Below, one piece after another: positions 14,967 through 24,222 of a DNA stretch of 39,923 bases. The first letter of the stretch is position 1, and each line of letters opens with the position of its first letter. Position numbers and translations under genes: made by a program. The stretch is from CAYJAD01 sp964370675 (GTDB lineage Bacteria; Desulfobacterota; Desulfovibrionia; Desulfovibrionales; Desulfovibrionaceae). The DNA is taken from NCBI GenBank assembly GCA_964370675.1, contig CAYJKC010000018.1, forward strand, positions 1-39,923, given 5' to 3'. Under the pieces are notes generated by a model. That model worked only from the letters and a program-made list of their open reading frames with translations, was not told where the DNA came from and made no database searches.

Positions 14967-17084
14967 ATGTCCGACCAAATAAATGATGAATATACAAAGA
15001 ATGAAGATAAAAACTCAGCTCAAAAAACTACTCAAGATGCTGAAAATAACGTAGCTAGTAACGCTAAAGAAAATTCAGACCAGCAAGATGGTCAAGATTT
15101 AAATAAGGGTTTTAGAAAGCCTCGCGGAATTGGCTTTTTAGGGCGACGTGGCACAGCACCTATTCGCACAGGAAACGACCCCAAGCAAGATGAAGCAGCT
15201 GAAAACGCAAACAAAGAGCAAGCGAACAAAGCAGAAGATAAAGATGCAAAAGGTGCTAAAGAACCTAAGGCTGTGCCTCTAGGTCCAGCCGATAAAGCCT
15301 TTACTTTTTTAAGTAATTATCCTGCTATTTCTTGGCTAGTGTTAATTTTGCTACTCTTGTCATATGGAGCTAGTTCAGTTTGGCTACCATCAGTATTTTT
15401 TGAACCCGAATTACATTTAATGCAAGTATACTCCGACATGCAGGGCATGGGTCAATGGCTTATGCCCCCAGCAACGGAACATATAAAAACTGCTTTCCCT
15501 GTTTTTTATTGGTTTATGGCCTTAGTGGATTTGTTACCCGTTAATGATACGATTTTTTTACCATTAGTATCGCTTTTTACAGCCATTTTAGCCTTAAGCT
15601 CTGTATATATTCTGGGACTTTGTGCCGGAGTCGGCAAGCGCGCAAGTTTTGCTGCTGCACTACTTATGTTAATTAGCCCAGGCTTTACTGTGCTTAGTCA
15701 TGCACTTAGCCCAGAATTGTTTACTGCGGCTCTATTTACATTTTCTCTAGCCCTACTCTGCAGAGGGTGGAGAAGTGAATTTGCAATGCTTAGCTTTATT
15801 TTTGGTTTTTTATTCTTGGCTCTAGCCAGTCTAAGTGCAGGATCATTACCACTTTGGACTGCCATAATTAGTAGTATTTTATTTATCTTTTGGCGTGGAA
15901 CTTTTGGACGTGCCAATCAATTGGATGCTGTTTTAGGTTTTGGTGTATTTGTTTTAATATTTGCAGCATGGCTTGTGGTTATAATTGTTGGCGGCGGTCC
16001 TCAAGCTAGTTCGCTTAATCAGTTAATGCAAAATATAATTGCGCCATTTATGCCACCATATTGGCCATTAAAACCTACTTGGTATTATGGTCTATTAGTG
16101 CTCGCTCTTGGAGTGATGCCGTGGATTTTATTACCCATATTCTCATCATGGCTGCAAGTATTAAAGAACTCATTTTCAAATCTCAAAAGCTCACGTAAAG
16201 AAAATGCTGGCATAGCCTGGCTTTATATTTGCTTGGTGGTGGGCTGTATTTTCTTAGTACGCAGTGCTGAAACTTTACCTGCCATTATTTTATACCCAAT
16301 TTTAATGGTTTTACTTGCCAAAACTCTATGTAATCTTTCAAGCCTTGGTAGCAATGTTTTCTTTGCTCTTGTGGCCATATTTGCTCTTGTGTTTGGATTT
16401 ATCTGTATAGGACTTAGCATAGAAGCTACTGCCTCATTTTTATTAAAATATGCTCCAGACCAATGGGCAAGTATATTACAAAGTGCAAAGGGCTTGGACA
16501 TTATTGGCGGGTTATTACTATTAGTAGCTATAGTTTTACTTAAACTTACCAAGCGTGATGCTCCTTGTGGCGCATTACTGGTACTTAGCATTTTTATGTT
16601 ATTAATTGTTCAGCCATTTACCATGCTCTTGGCACCTTCACTTGTGGGTAAAACTGCTCATTACCACTCCTTTGGATCTGGCATGGGAATATTGCCCTAT
16701 GGTCTTGGTGCACCAGCTCCTGTTGTTGTTCCATTAGAGGAGGGACCACATCCTGCGCCCACTCCCACAGTAGACTTTGATGCTCCAAGTCCAGCTATAC
16801 CCTTAAATACTGCGCCAAATCCATCATCAGAGCCAAGCTTGCCTGTTCCAACTATGCCGTCAGAACCTAATGCCGTAGAGCCTATAACTGAAGCCATACC
16901 AGAAGAACAAGGTACGCTTGAGCAAGTAAATCCCCCACCACCAATGGACAGTGAGCCTTCAAACAGTGTAGCGCCAGACAGTTTAGTTCCAGACAGTTTA
17001 GTTCCAGACAGTGTAGTTCCAGACAGTGCTCCACAAGATAGCGTGCCAGCAGTTCAAGAGTTAGCCCCTGCTAATTCATTATAA
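14967..17084 (+). CDS. GT-C/ArnT-like membrane protein with low-complexity tails
   Basis: The 705-residue protein has three parts. Residues 1-108 are a charged, Gln/Asn/Lys-rich cytoplasmic tail. Residues about 115-560 contain some ten to twelve membrane helices, and the first large loop has an acidic pattern (FFEPELHLMQVYSD) like the catalytic loop of PMT/ArnT-type GT-C glycosyltransferases. Residues about 590-705 are a Pro/Ser/Glu-rich tail ending in a VPDS repeat. Such enzymes transfer sugars from polyprenyl-phosphate donors outside the inner membrane. Position just upstream of a second GT-C-like gene, a GT2 gene and gtrA supports this. Ribosome site GGAGG precedes the ATG. Specific substrate unknown. 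Confidence 0.7.
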   Translation: MSDQINDEYTKNEDKNSAQKTTQDAENNVASNAKENSDQQDGQDLNKGFRKPRGIGFLGRRGTAPIRTGNDPKQDEAAENANKEQANKAEDKDAKGAKEPKAVPLGPADKAFTFLSNYPAISWLVLILLLLSYGASSVWLPSVFFEPELHLMQVYSDMQGMGQWLMPPATEHIKTAFPVFYWFMALVDLLPVNDTIFLPLVSLFTAILALSSVYILGLCAGVGKRASFAAALLMLISPGFTVLSHALSPELFTAALFTFSLALLCRGWRSEFAMLSFIFGFLFLALASLSAGSLPLWTAIISSILFIFWRGTFGRANQLDAVLGFGVFVLIFAAWLVVIIVGGGPQASSLNQLMQNIIAPFMPPYWPLKPTWYYGLLVLALGVMPWILLPIFSSWLQVLKNSFSNLKSSRKENAGIAWLYICLVVGCIFLVRSAETLPAIILYPILMVLLAKTLCNLSSLGSNVFFALVAIFALVFGFICIGLSIEATASFLLKYAPDQWASILQSAKGLDIIGGLLLLVAIVLLKLTKRDAPCGALLVLSIFMLLIVQPFTMLLAPSLVGKTAHYHSFGSGMGILPYGLGAPAPVVVPLEEGPHPAPTPTVDFDAPSPAIPLNTAPNPSSEPSLPVPTMPSEPNAVEPITEAIPEEQGTLEQVNPPPPMDSEPSNSVAPDSLVPDSLVPDSVVPDSAPQDSVPAVQELAPANSL
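16974..17030 (+). repeat. 15-bp tandem repeat coding for VPDSL
   Basis: The unit CCAGACAGTTTAGTT is repeated at 16974-16988, 16989-17003 and, with one change, 17004-17018, then a partial copy to 17030. It keeps the reading frame and encodes PDSLV units near the C-terminus of the GT-C-like protein. Copy number could vary by slippage without frameshift. Confidence 0.9.
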
Positions 17085-17154
17085 GTGGTGCATACATAGA
17101 ATATTATATTAAATATATTTATAAATTTTAACCCATAAAATGTTTAAGGAAAAA

Positions 17155-18945
17155 ATGTATCCATTACCCATGTCTCGTGCAGCTTGGACTAGCCTAAGTG
17201 CTTTTATTAGTATCATATCTACATTATTATTATTTTTATTGGTTTATCTAAATTTAGACCGTGGATTTAATTTTAGTGATGAGGGTATGTATCTCTATTC
17301 CATTGCACACCCGCAATGGCCTTGGTCTTTACTTTCTGACTTTGGAGCATTTTTGCACCCCATATATATGGCATTAGGTAAGGATTTATATAGCTTTAGA
17401 GTGTGGACCTTCTTAGTTTTAATTATTTCAGCAAAATTATTAATCATTAGTTTTTTACTACTTTGCAAACGGCATATGCATTTACCATTTAAGCTTTGGT
17501 GTGCCATTTCATTTGCGCTATGGAGTTGTACCCTTGGTTATTATACCTATTGGCTACCCACAGCCAGTTATAATACTCTAGCCATTGTGGGCATTTTTGG
17601 CATATTAACTATGCTAAATTTTTATACATTATTATGCCGACCCTATGCCAAAGGGCATGCGCTACACCAAGGTAAATTACGTAATTACCTAATTATTACC
17701 GTACTCTTTTTCTTATCTCTTTTTGGCGTTTTAGCCTTCATTGGTAAAACTACCACCGGTGCAGGCATGGGTATTTTGGCTGCCATTTGGATACTGCTTG
17801 ATAATGGCACATACCAAAGAGCTCAACGCATGCGACATATAGGTTTAGCTGCTATAATGTCACTAGTAATCTTATTTATATATTTGTTTGCCATGTCAGA
17901 TGGCATTGAAACCATTAAAAAAATTATTCTCTGTGCCGAACTTTTAGATAATAGCTATGGATTTGATAAAACTTTAGCTTTTTATGCTCAATATCTTTTT
18001 CCAACTTCCTATGTTTTAGTGCTTTTAACATGGCCCATATGGGCAGCAGCTTTATGGACAACACATACAGAAAAATATCGACTCGCCCTTGGTCTTAGTG
18101 GACTTGCTGTATTGGTGGGATTGGTAACAGCTTACATATGGATAGGCAGTTATATTACAGCATTAATGCTAGTCCCTCTCACTATTATATTACTTGTGGG
18201 GGCATATTTATGGAAAGCATCTTTTAAACACTTATATTTAAGTGTGCGTCTATCAGTAGTTTTTCTTTTTTCTGGGCTCATTTACCATGCAGGCACCAAT
18301 ACTCCGCTAGAATATAAAATGTCTGAAGCTTTAATCTTGCCAGCTCTTGGCATTATAAGTCTTTGTGTTGGTATGGTTGCTAAAAAACGCCTAACAATTC
18401 TGCCAACTTTGGCAGTTATTCTTTGCTGTGCAAGCCTTGGGTCTTTGCTTTACTCAATTTTTGAACCCACAAGACATAATGGCAAAGCCCTATGGGAACT
18501 TAATGAGCCTGTGGTCTTGCAAGAAAATACTCGACCCATATTAGTGCATCCTGAACGAAAACTGTTTATGGAGTGGTTAAGCAAAACAGCTTATGATAAT
18601 GGTTGGCAAGCAGGAACACCTGTTATTAATACATCTTATTATAGTTCTGGTAGCTTATTCTTGCTTGATGGTTATAAGATGGAAGGAGCTTGGCAAATTC
18701 AAGAGCGTTATACGCCTAAAGAAAATTATCCTATTATCTTTTCACTTGCTCCCAAGGAGTCATTACACAAAGCATGGATTATTAAACCACACAAGCATAA
18801 ACCACGTTATATGGCAACATCGGTGCTGCAAGAGTTAGGCTTGCCCTTTCCTGAAGGATATGAAATGCTAGGTATATCGCCACCGGAGAGTTTAGAAGGG
18901 GTGTGGCCAGCAGAACAATATGAAATTTGGAAACCTAAACAATAA
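17155..18945 (+). CDS. GT-C-like polytopic membrane glycosyltransferase
   Basis: The roughly 596-residue protein has about twelve membrane helices and a C-terminal soluble domain (about 450-596). Right after the first helix it has NLDRGFNFSDEGMYLY, an acidic DE pair in the first periplasmic loop as in GT-C glycosyltransferases. The frame allows a start at 17140, but no ribosome site lies there, whereas AAGGA sits 4 nt before the ATG at 17155. Downstream lie a polyprenyl-phosphate-sugar-type GT2 gene and gtrA, which would supply and flip the donor. I do not recognise a named family, so the enzyme role is inference from topology and context. Confidence 0.65.
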   Translation: MYPLPMSRAAWTSLSAFISIISTLLLFLLVYLNLDRGFNFSDEGMYLYSIAHPQWPWSLLSDFGAFLHPIYMALGKDLYSFRVWTFLVLIISAKLLIISFLLLCKRHMHLPFKLWCAISFALWSCTLGYYTYWLPTASYNTLAIVGIFGILTMLNFYTLLCRPYAKGHALHQGKLRNYLIITVLFFLSLFGVLAFIGKTTTGAGMGILAAIWILLDNGTYQRAQRMRHIGLAAIMSLVILFIYLFAMSDGIETIKKIILCAELLDNSYGFDKTLAFYAQYLFPTSYVLVLLTWPIWAAALWTTHTEKYRLALGLSGLAVLVGLVTAYIWIGSYITALMLVPLTIILLVGAYLWKASFKHLYLSVRLSVVFLFSGLIYHAGTNTPLEYKMSEALILPALGIISLCVGMVAKKRLTILPTLAVILCCASLGSLLYSIFEPTRHNGKALWELNEPVVLQENTRPILVHPERKLFMEWLSKTAYDNGWQAGTPVINTSYYSSGSLFLLDGYKMEGAWQIQERYTPKENYPIIFSLAPKESLHKAWIIKPHKHKPRYMATSVLQELGLPFPEGYEMLGISPPESLEGVWPAEQYEIWKPKQ

Positions 18946-18972
18946 AGCAACTTAAATATAAATGGAGTGCAT

Positions 18973-19935
18973 ATGAGTAAGGCCAGTATTATTATTCCTG
19001 TATATAATGAAGAAGACAATGTAGACATTCTCATTAACGACATAACCAAAGCTCTTGATGACAAAATTGACTATGAAATTATTTGCGTTGATGATGGTAG
19101 CACAGATAAGTCATTTGAAAAACTTGAGGCCATAGCTAAAGACACCCCACGCTTAAAAGTCATTGCCCTAGCAAGAAATACAGGTCAAACTGCCGCGACT
19201 CAAACCGGTGTAGACTATGCTACTGGTGATATATTGGTATTTATGGATGCAGACCTACAAAATGACCCTGCTGACATACCAAGGCTACTTGAAAAACTAG
19301 AGCAAGGATATGACGTTGTATCAGGCTGGCGTAAAAATAGGCAAGATAACACAGTAAAGCGTGTCCTACCTAGTCGTATTGCCAACTGGATTATATCAAA
19401 AGTATCATCAGTTTCCTTGCATGATTTTGGCTGCACTCTTAAAGCCTATAAACGAGATGTGTTAAAAGGTGTGCGCCTATATGGTGAAATGCATCGTTTC
19501 ATCCCCATTTATGCCGCTTGGTATGGTGCTAAGGTTGCAGAAGTTCAAGTCAATCATCGCTCCAGAAAGTTTGGTGAATCTAAATATGGTCTTGAGCGCG
19601 TGTTTAAGGTAATGCTAGATATATTGGTTATAAAATTTCTAGACCGCTACCTAACTAAACCCATATATGTTTTTGGTGGTTTTGGTATTTTTTCTTTCTT
19701 ACTTTCTGTTTTAACGGCTCTTTGGGCTGTGATATTAAAGTTTTGTGGTGTCAGTTTTGTACAAACTCCACTACCACTTTTCTCAAGCATGACCTTTTTA
19801 ATTGGTGTAGTTTGCGTGCTTATGGGTTTACTTGCAGAAGTTATTTCAAGAACTTATTTTGAATCACAGGGTAAGTACTCCTATGTGGTTAAACATACAG
19901 TAAATATTAACTCCCATACCGATAATCAAGTTTAA
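18973..19935 (+). CDS. GT2 glycosyltransferase, polyprenyl-phosphate sugar synthase type
   Basis: The 320-residue protein has an N-terminal GT-A domain with SIIIPVYNEEDN, CVDDGSTDKS and the DADLQNDP metal/nucleotide-binding stretch, then RKFGESKYG, and two C-terminal membrane helices (about 234-257 and 270-292). This is the DPM1/GtrB/ArnC layout: a nucleotide-sugar plus undecaprenyl phosphate gives a lipid-linked sugar on the cytoplasmic face. A GTG at 18967 is in frame, but the ATG at 18973 has GGAG 5 nt upstream. Together with gtrA downstream it forms the usual donor-synthesis and flipping pair. The sugar cannot be inferred. Confidence 0.9.
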   Translation: MSKASIIIPVYNEEDNVDILINDITKALDDKIDYEIICVDDGSTDKSFEKLEAIAKDTPRLKVIALARNTGQTAATQTGVDYATGDILVFMDADLQNDPADIPRLLEKLEQGYDVVSGWRKNRQDNTVKRVLPSRIANWIISKVSSVSLHDFGCTLKAYKRDVLKGVRLYGEMHRFIPIYAAWYGAKVAEVQVNHRSRKFGESKYGLERVFKVMLDILVIKFLDRYLTKPIYVFGGFGIFSFLLSVLTALWAVILKFCGVSFVQTPLPLFSSMTFLIGVVCVLMGLLAEVISRTYFESQGKYSYVVKHTVNINSHTDNQV

Positions 19936-19967
19936 CCTCCTGTTGTAAAATTATTTTAGGAAAGTCT

Positions 19968-21836
19968 ATGTGCGGTATTACTGGTTTTTTTGGTGTCAAT
20001 GATGCGACAAGTCTTGGACAAATGGTGGAATCACTGCATCATAGAGGACCAGATGGACATGGGGATTTTATATCTACAGAACAATTCAATGGTAAGCATG
20101 CTCACCTTGGGCATGCACGCCTTGCCATTGTAGACGTGGCCGGTGGTCATCAACCTTTAAAAGATAGCGCCAGCAATACTGTTATTGTATATAATGGTGA
20201 AGTATATAATCATTTAGAAATAAGGAAGCAATTAATCGCACTTGGGCATAGCTTTACAACCAGTCATTCCGACACCGAAACCGTTTTACGCGCTTTTATT
20301 GAATGGGGTCCAGATTGTTTTGCCAAATTTAATGGCATGTTTGCCCTAGCCATCTATGACTCAAAAACTCGCAGCATATACCTTGCACGCGATAGGTTTG
20401 GTGAAAAGCCTTTATTTTATTTCATGAATAATCAAGGCTTTGCCTTTGCCAGTGAATTGCAAGCTCTATTTCATTGGAAAGGCTTTGATGCATCATATAA
20501 CATGGCTAACATCCAGCGCTTTTTTGCTTGGGGCTATATGCCTGCCGAGCGCACCATTTATAATAATTGCTACGCCTTAGAAGCAGGCTCTTGGTTACGT
20601 TTTGATTTAAACACCAGTGAAATAAGTACAAAAAATTACTGGTCTTTTTCCATCGAAACCGATAATTCACTCACCATTGAAAAAGAAGATCAACTAATTG
20701 AAGAACTTCGAGCACTCTTAGTGCAAGCGGTGCAAAGTAGGCTTTTAAGTGATGTACCCTTAGGTTTATTCTTATCTGGTGGTATTGATTCAGGAACTAT
20801 TTTAGCCGCCGCTAGCCAGCTTCTACCTCCAGAGCAAGTTAACGCCTTTACCATTGGCTTTAACGAACCAAGCTTTGATGAGTCAGAAAAAGCTACCATC
20901 ATGGCGCAAGCCTTTGGAGTAAGTCATAAATTAGAAATGCTTACCCTAGATAGTATGCGTCAAAACATTATGAATATTTTACAGCGCATGAGTGAGCCCT
21001 TAGGGGATGCTTCACTAATTCCTACACATTCACTATGCGCCTTTGCACGCAAGCATGTTACCGTTGCCCTTTCAGGTGACGGTGGTGATGAATTATTTGC
21101 AGGTTATGATCCATTTTTAGCTCTTAAACCAGCGTCCATCTATGATAAATTTATGCCCGCACCAGCTCATGCTTTGTTATTAAAAATGGTTTCAAAGCTG
21201 CCAAACTCTGACAAAAATATGAGCCTTGATTTTAAGCTAAAGCGCAGTTTAAAGGGCATGAGTTATCCAGCAGCGCAGCGTATTGCCGTGTGGATGAGCC
21301 CACTTACACCAGCAGAAATTCAAGATGCCTTTGCAAACCCGCTTAGTGCTGAAGAGCTATATGAAGATGCCATTAATCTTTGGGATAAAAACGCCCATCT
21401 GGATATAACAGATCAAGCTTTAATGTTTTTTACTAAGTTTTATTTATCCAATGATATTTTGGTTAAAGTAGATCGCGCTGCTATGATGGTCTCTCTTGAA
21501 AGCAGGGCTGTATTTCTTGATAATAATTTAGTTGATTTTTGCTCTAAATTACCACACCATTTTAAACTTCGTGGTAATACTAGAAAGTATTTGCTTAAAA
21601 AAGCACTACAAGGTTGGCTACCTGAAAGCATACTTAATATGCCTAAAAAAGGTTTTGGCATCCCACTTAATGGTTGGCTAAGAGAGCTAAATCACGATAT
21701 TCAAACCCCACCGCAAATGAAGAACCATTGTTTGCAACAAATGCAAGCTAAGCATAATGCACGTAGTGGCGACTATAGGCTTTTACTATGGGCAGCTCTT
21801 GCTTTTGAAGGCATGAAAAAGGCAGAACATGTCTAA
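19968..21836 (+). CDS. asnB: Glutamine-hydrolysing asparagine synthase-type amidotransferase
   Basis: The 622-residue protein starts with MCGITGFFG, giving the N-terminal nucleophile Cys2 of class II glutaminases. It also has HHRGPDG, NGEVYNH and DRFGEKPLFY. The synthetase domain has the ATP-pyrophosphatase loop SGGIDSG and SGDGGDELFAGYD. It could be true asparagine synthetase, but its position inside a glycosyltransferase/gtrA run suggests amidation of a sugar acid or other glycan component. An AGGA site precedes the ATG, and its end overlaps gtrA by 8 bp. The family is certain; the substrate is not. Confidence 0.88.
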   Translation: MCGITGFFGVNDATSLGQMVESLHHRGPDGHGDFISTEQFNGKHAHLGHARLAIVDVAGGHQPLKDSASNTVIVYNGEVYNHLEIRKQLIALGHSFTTSHSDTETVLRAFIEWGPDCFAKFNGMFALAIYDSKTRSIYLARDRFGEKPLFYFMNNQGFAFASELQALFHWKGFDASYNMANIQRFFAWGYMPAERTIYNNCYALEAGSWLRFDLNTSEISTKNYWSFSIETDNSLTIEKEDQLIEELRALLVQAVQSRLLSDVPLGLFLSGGIDSGTILAAASQLLPPEQVNAFTIGFNEPSFDESEKATIMAQAFGVSHKLEMLTLDSMRQNIMNILQRMSEPLGDASLIPTHSLCAFARKHVTVALSGDGGDELFAGYDPFLALKPASIYDKFMPAPAHALLLKMVSKLPNSDKNMSLDFKLKRSLKGMSYPAAQRIAVWMSPLTPAEIQDAFANPLSAEELYEDAINLWDKNAHLDITDQALMFFTKFYLSNDILVKVDRAAMMVSLESRAVFLDNNLVDFCSKLPHHFKLRGNTRKYLLKKALQGWLPESILNMPKKGFGIPLNGWLRELNHDIQTPPQMKNHCLQQMQAKHNARSGDYRLLLWAALAFEGMKKAEHV

Positions 21837-22290
21837 ACCTTTAGCCTCTTGTAATTGTACTTCGTGGAAGGAAAAAATTACTTGTATCATTCGCACCCGC
21901 ATTGGTGAGTGGGCACGATTTTTACTCATAGGTGGATGGTCCACCTTGCTTGATTGCGCTGTGTTAGCAGCCCTCACAGTTTGGGCTAATTGGAACCCTA
22001 CTCCAGCCTATATTGCAGGATTTACAACATCTATAATTACAAGATATTTTATTGATCGCTATTATACTTTTAGACATAGCACTATGTTTGCAAAAATAGT
22101 CTGGCGTGAATTTTTTCAATATATTTTTTCATGCTGTTTTGCCATGACTATTGGCACAATCATTTTTTATGCCTGTATATATATTGGACTTTCCGTGACT
22201 ATTTCAAAAATTATAAGCATACCCCCAGTCACTATAGCTGGCTATTTGCTCTTTAGATTTGTAGTTTTTAAGCCCAAAGAGCAAGTTTAA
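21829..22290 (+). CDS. GtrA-like flippase family protein
   Basis: The 153-residue protein has four predicted membrane helices (about 30-47, 55-75, 96-117, 124-143) and the GtrA pattern: 'RFLLIGGWSTLLDCAVL' in the first helix and 'ITRYFIDRYYTFR' after the second. Members are thought to flip polyprenyl-phosphate-linked sugars across the inner membrane. The 8-bp overlap with the amidotransferase gene implies tight coupling, and the GT2 gene upstream would make its substrate. Confidence 0.88.
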   Translation: MSKPLASCNCTSWKEKITCIIRTRIGEWARFLLIGGWSTLLDCAVLAALTVWANWNPTPAYIAGFTTSIITRYFIDRYYTFRHSTMFAKIVWREFFQYIFSCCFAMTIGTIIFYACIYIGLSVTISKIISIPPVTIAGYLLFRFVVFKPKEQV

Positions 22291-22372
22291 TCCCATTGCG
22301 CATTATTGCTTTTTAGCATATAAGATTTATATTGATATAGTAAATAATTGCCCCAAGGGCTAAGGAGAATAT

Positions 22373-23278
22373 ATGACACTAAAAACCCTGATTACAATGC
22401 TTTTCTTTGTAGGATCGCTTATGGTTGTTTCTGTGCTAGATGCTGATGCAGCACGCCGTTTTGGTGGCGGTAAATCTTTTGGTAGCAAACCTAGTATGCA
22501 ACGCTCAACCACAGCTCCTAAACAGCAAAATCCTGCTGTTACCCAAGGTGCACCTAGTGCTGCTGCTCAAGCTACTAAACCAGGCTTGCTTGGTGGCATG
22601 GGTGGTATGTTTGGTGGTCTTCTTGCCGGAACCTTATTAGGCTCGTTACTTTTTGGCGGTCCTTTTAACGGTGGTGGCATGATGGATTTATTGCTTATTG
22701 CTGTTTTATTATTCTTTGCTTTCAAGCTTTTTTCACGTATGCGAGGAGGGCAACGGGCATCTGCTACATCTGCCGCTGGCGGGGGTGGTGGAGCACCTTC
22801 GCAAGGTCCTATGCAGTACCAGCAGCAAGCAGGAGAGCAAAATAATCACGCTTGGGGTAACTTACAACAAGGCGAAGCAGCCTTTAGCCCACCTAAAGGT
22901 CCACCAGTACCTGAAGGATTTGATATTGATGATTTCTTAAAAGGCGCAAAGCTTGCCTTTAATCGCTTACAAGATTCATGGGATAAGCGTGACCTAGATG
23001 ACATTGCCTTATTTACAAGCACATCTGTGCAAGAAGAAGTAAAAAAACAAATAGATGAAGATCCAAACCCTGGCAAAACAGAGATATTACTTAGCAATGC
23101 TCAACTTTTAAGTGTCATAGAAGAAAATGATGAACAAAGAGCAACAGTTTTCTTTGATGTGCTTATGCGCGAAGATTCAAACCCAGAAACCGTACAAGTG
23201 CGCGAAGTTTGGCATTTTGTTCGCCCCGTAAGTGGTGGAAGCTGGAAGCTTGATGGCATTCAGCAAGTGGAAGCTTAG
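22373..23278 (+). CDS. Tim44-like domain membrane protein
   Basis: The 301-residue protein has an N-terminal signal/anchor (about 5-25), a low-complexity Gln/Ala/Gly linker, a glycine-rich hydrophobic segment (about 73-95), a further membrane helix (about 103-121), then a soluble C-terminal Tim44-like domain (PF04280, about 178-299) opening with EGFDIDDFLKGAKLAF. Bacterial homologues such as TimA are inner-membrane proteins of unclear function related to the mitochondrial import motor subunit. It starts 82 bp after gtrA with an AAGGAG site and is the last gene before a bidirectional terminator, so it may or may not be part of the glycan operon. Confidence 0.85.
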   Translation: MTLKTLITMLFFVGSLMVVSVLDADAARRFGGGKSFGSKPSMQRSTTAPKQQNPAVTQGAPSAAAQATKPGLLGGMGGMFGGLLAGTLLGSLLFGGPFNGGGMMDLLLIAVLLFFAFKLFSRMRGGQRASATSAAGGGGGAPSQGPMQYQQQAGEQNNHAWGNLQQGEAAFSPPKGPPVPEGFDIDDFLKGAKLAFNRLQDSWDKRDLDDIALFTSTSVQEEVKKQIDEDPNPGKTEILLSNAQLLSVIEENDEQRATVFFDVLMREDSNPETVQVREVWHFVRPVSGGSWKLDGIQQVEA

Positions 23279-23307
23279 TTTTTAAGTTGTAAATTATTAA
23301 AATTAAA

Positions 23308-23338
23308 AAAGGGTGTAAGGCAATGTCTTACACCCTTT
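23308..23338. terminator. Bidirectional terminator between convergent genes
   Basis: A perfect 12-bp stem (23308-23319 with 23327-23338, loop GCAATGT) has A-runs before and T-runs after it, so it can end both the plus-strand Tim44-domain gene and the minus-strand TIM-barrel gene, whose stop is only a few bases away. Confidence 0.9.
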
Positions 23339-23344
23339 ATTAAT

Positions 23345-24175
23345 TTAGGCTAATTTCATACTTTTAAATTCTTGCATTTGCTGTGTAATAGCACGCTCAA
23401 CTGGCAAGCGTTCACAACTAGATGCACCATAAAAACCATGTACACCTGGCATTTTTAATAGTGCTTTTGCAACATTTTCTGGTTCATCAAATGGTCCACC
23501 ATGGCATAAAACAAGAATGTCCTTACGTACTGAGCGAGCAGCTTCTGCAAGCTCCATTACTTTATCAATAGCATCATCAAGTCCCATAGCTGTTCCAGCA
23601 CCAATTGAACCACCAGTGGTTAGACCCATATGTGGTACAATAATATCAGCCCCAGCCTTGGCCATGGCAATGGATTCTTCTTTATTAAAGACATATGGTG
23701 TGGTGAGAAGATCTAGCTTATTAGCCTCGGCAATCATCTCCACTTCTTTGTCATAGCCAAGACCTGTTACTTCGCAATTTTGGCGCATAATGCCATCAAA
23801 AAGACCGATGGTTGGGAAGTTTTGCACACCAGAAAAACCCGCAGCTTTAACATCTTTTAAGAACAATGGAATGCAGCGAAATGGGTCCGTGCCATTAACA
23901 CCTGCAAGTACAGGTGTATGTTTTACTACAGGCAAAATTTCTCTTGCCATATCCATAACAATTTGGTTGGCATCGCCATAGGCAAAAAGACCAGTAATGG
24001 CAACACGTCCTGCCATACGATAACGACCAGAATTATAAATAATAATTAAGTCACTTCCGCCTTGTTCTTCAAACTTAGCAGAAATACCAGTGCCAGCACC
24101 GCTACCAATAATAGGAATGCCAGCAGCCACTTGTTTATTTAGTTTTTCTAAAATTTGTCCTCTAGGGATGGCCAT
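23345..24175 (-). CDS. PEP-hydrolase-like TIM-barrel protein (Tm-1 C-terminal half)
   Basis: The 276-residue protein is a TIM barrel of the PF09370 type, annotated as phosphoenolpyruvate-hydrolase-like and homologous to the C-terminal domain of plant Tm-1. Visible signatures are PIIGSGAGTGISAKFEEQGG, AGVNGTDPF, NFPTIGLFDG and the C-terminal GFYGASSCERLPVE. A TTG at 24193 would extend it, but AAGGAG 6 nt before the ATG at 24175 fixes the start. It is the last gene of the ABC-transporter unit whose first gene encodes the other Tm-1 half (UPF0261). Its reaction is not established; a sugar-acid or keto-acid substrate is a guess. Confidence 0.88.
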   Translation of the reverse strand: MAIPRGQILEKLNKQVAAGIPIIGSGAGTGISAKFEEQGGSDLIIIYNSGRYRMAGRVAITGLFAYGDANQIVMDMAREILPVVKHTPVLAGVNGTDPFRCIPLFLKDVKAAGFSGVQNFPTIGLFDGIMRQNCEVTGLGYDKEVEMIAEANKLDLLTTPYVFNKEESIAMAKAGADIIVPHMGLTTGGSIGAGTAMGLDDAIDKVMELAEAARSVRKDILVLCHGGPFDEPENVAKALLKMPGVHGFYGASSCERLPVERAITQQMQEFKSMKLA

Positions 24176-24222
24176 ACAAAACTCCTTTATCAACTGTACT
24201 AATAATAAGTTACAACACTGGC

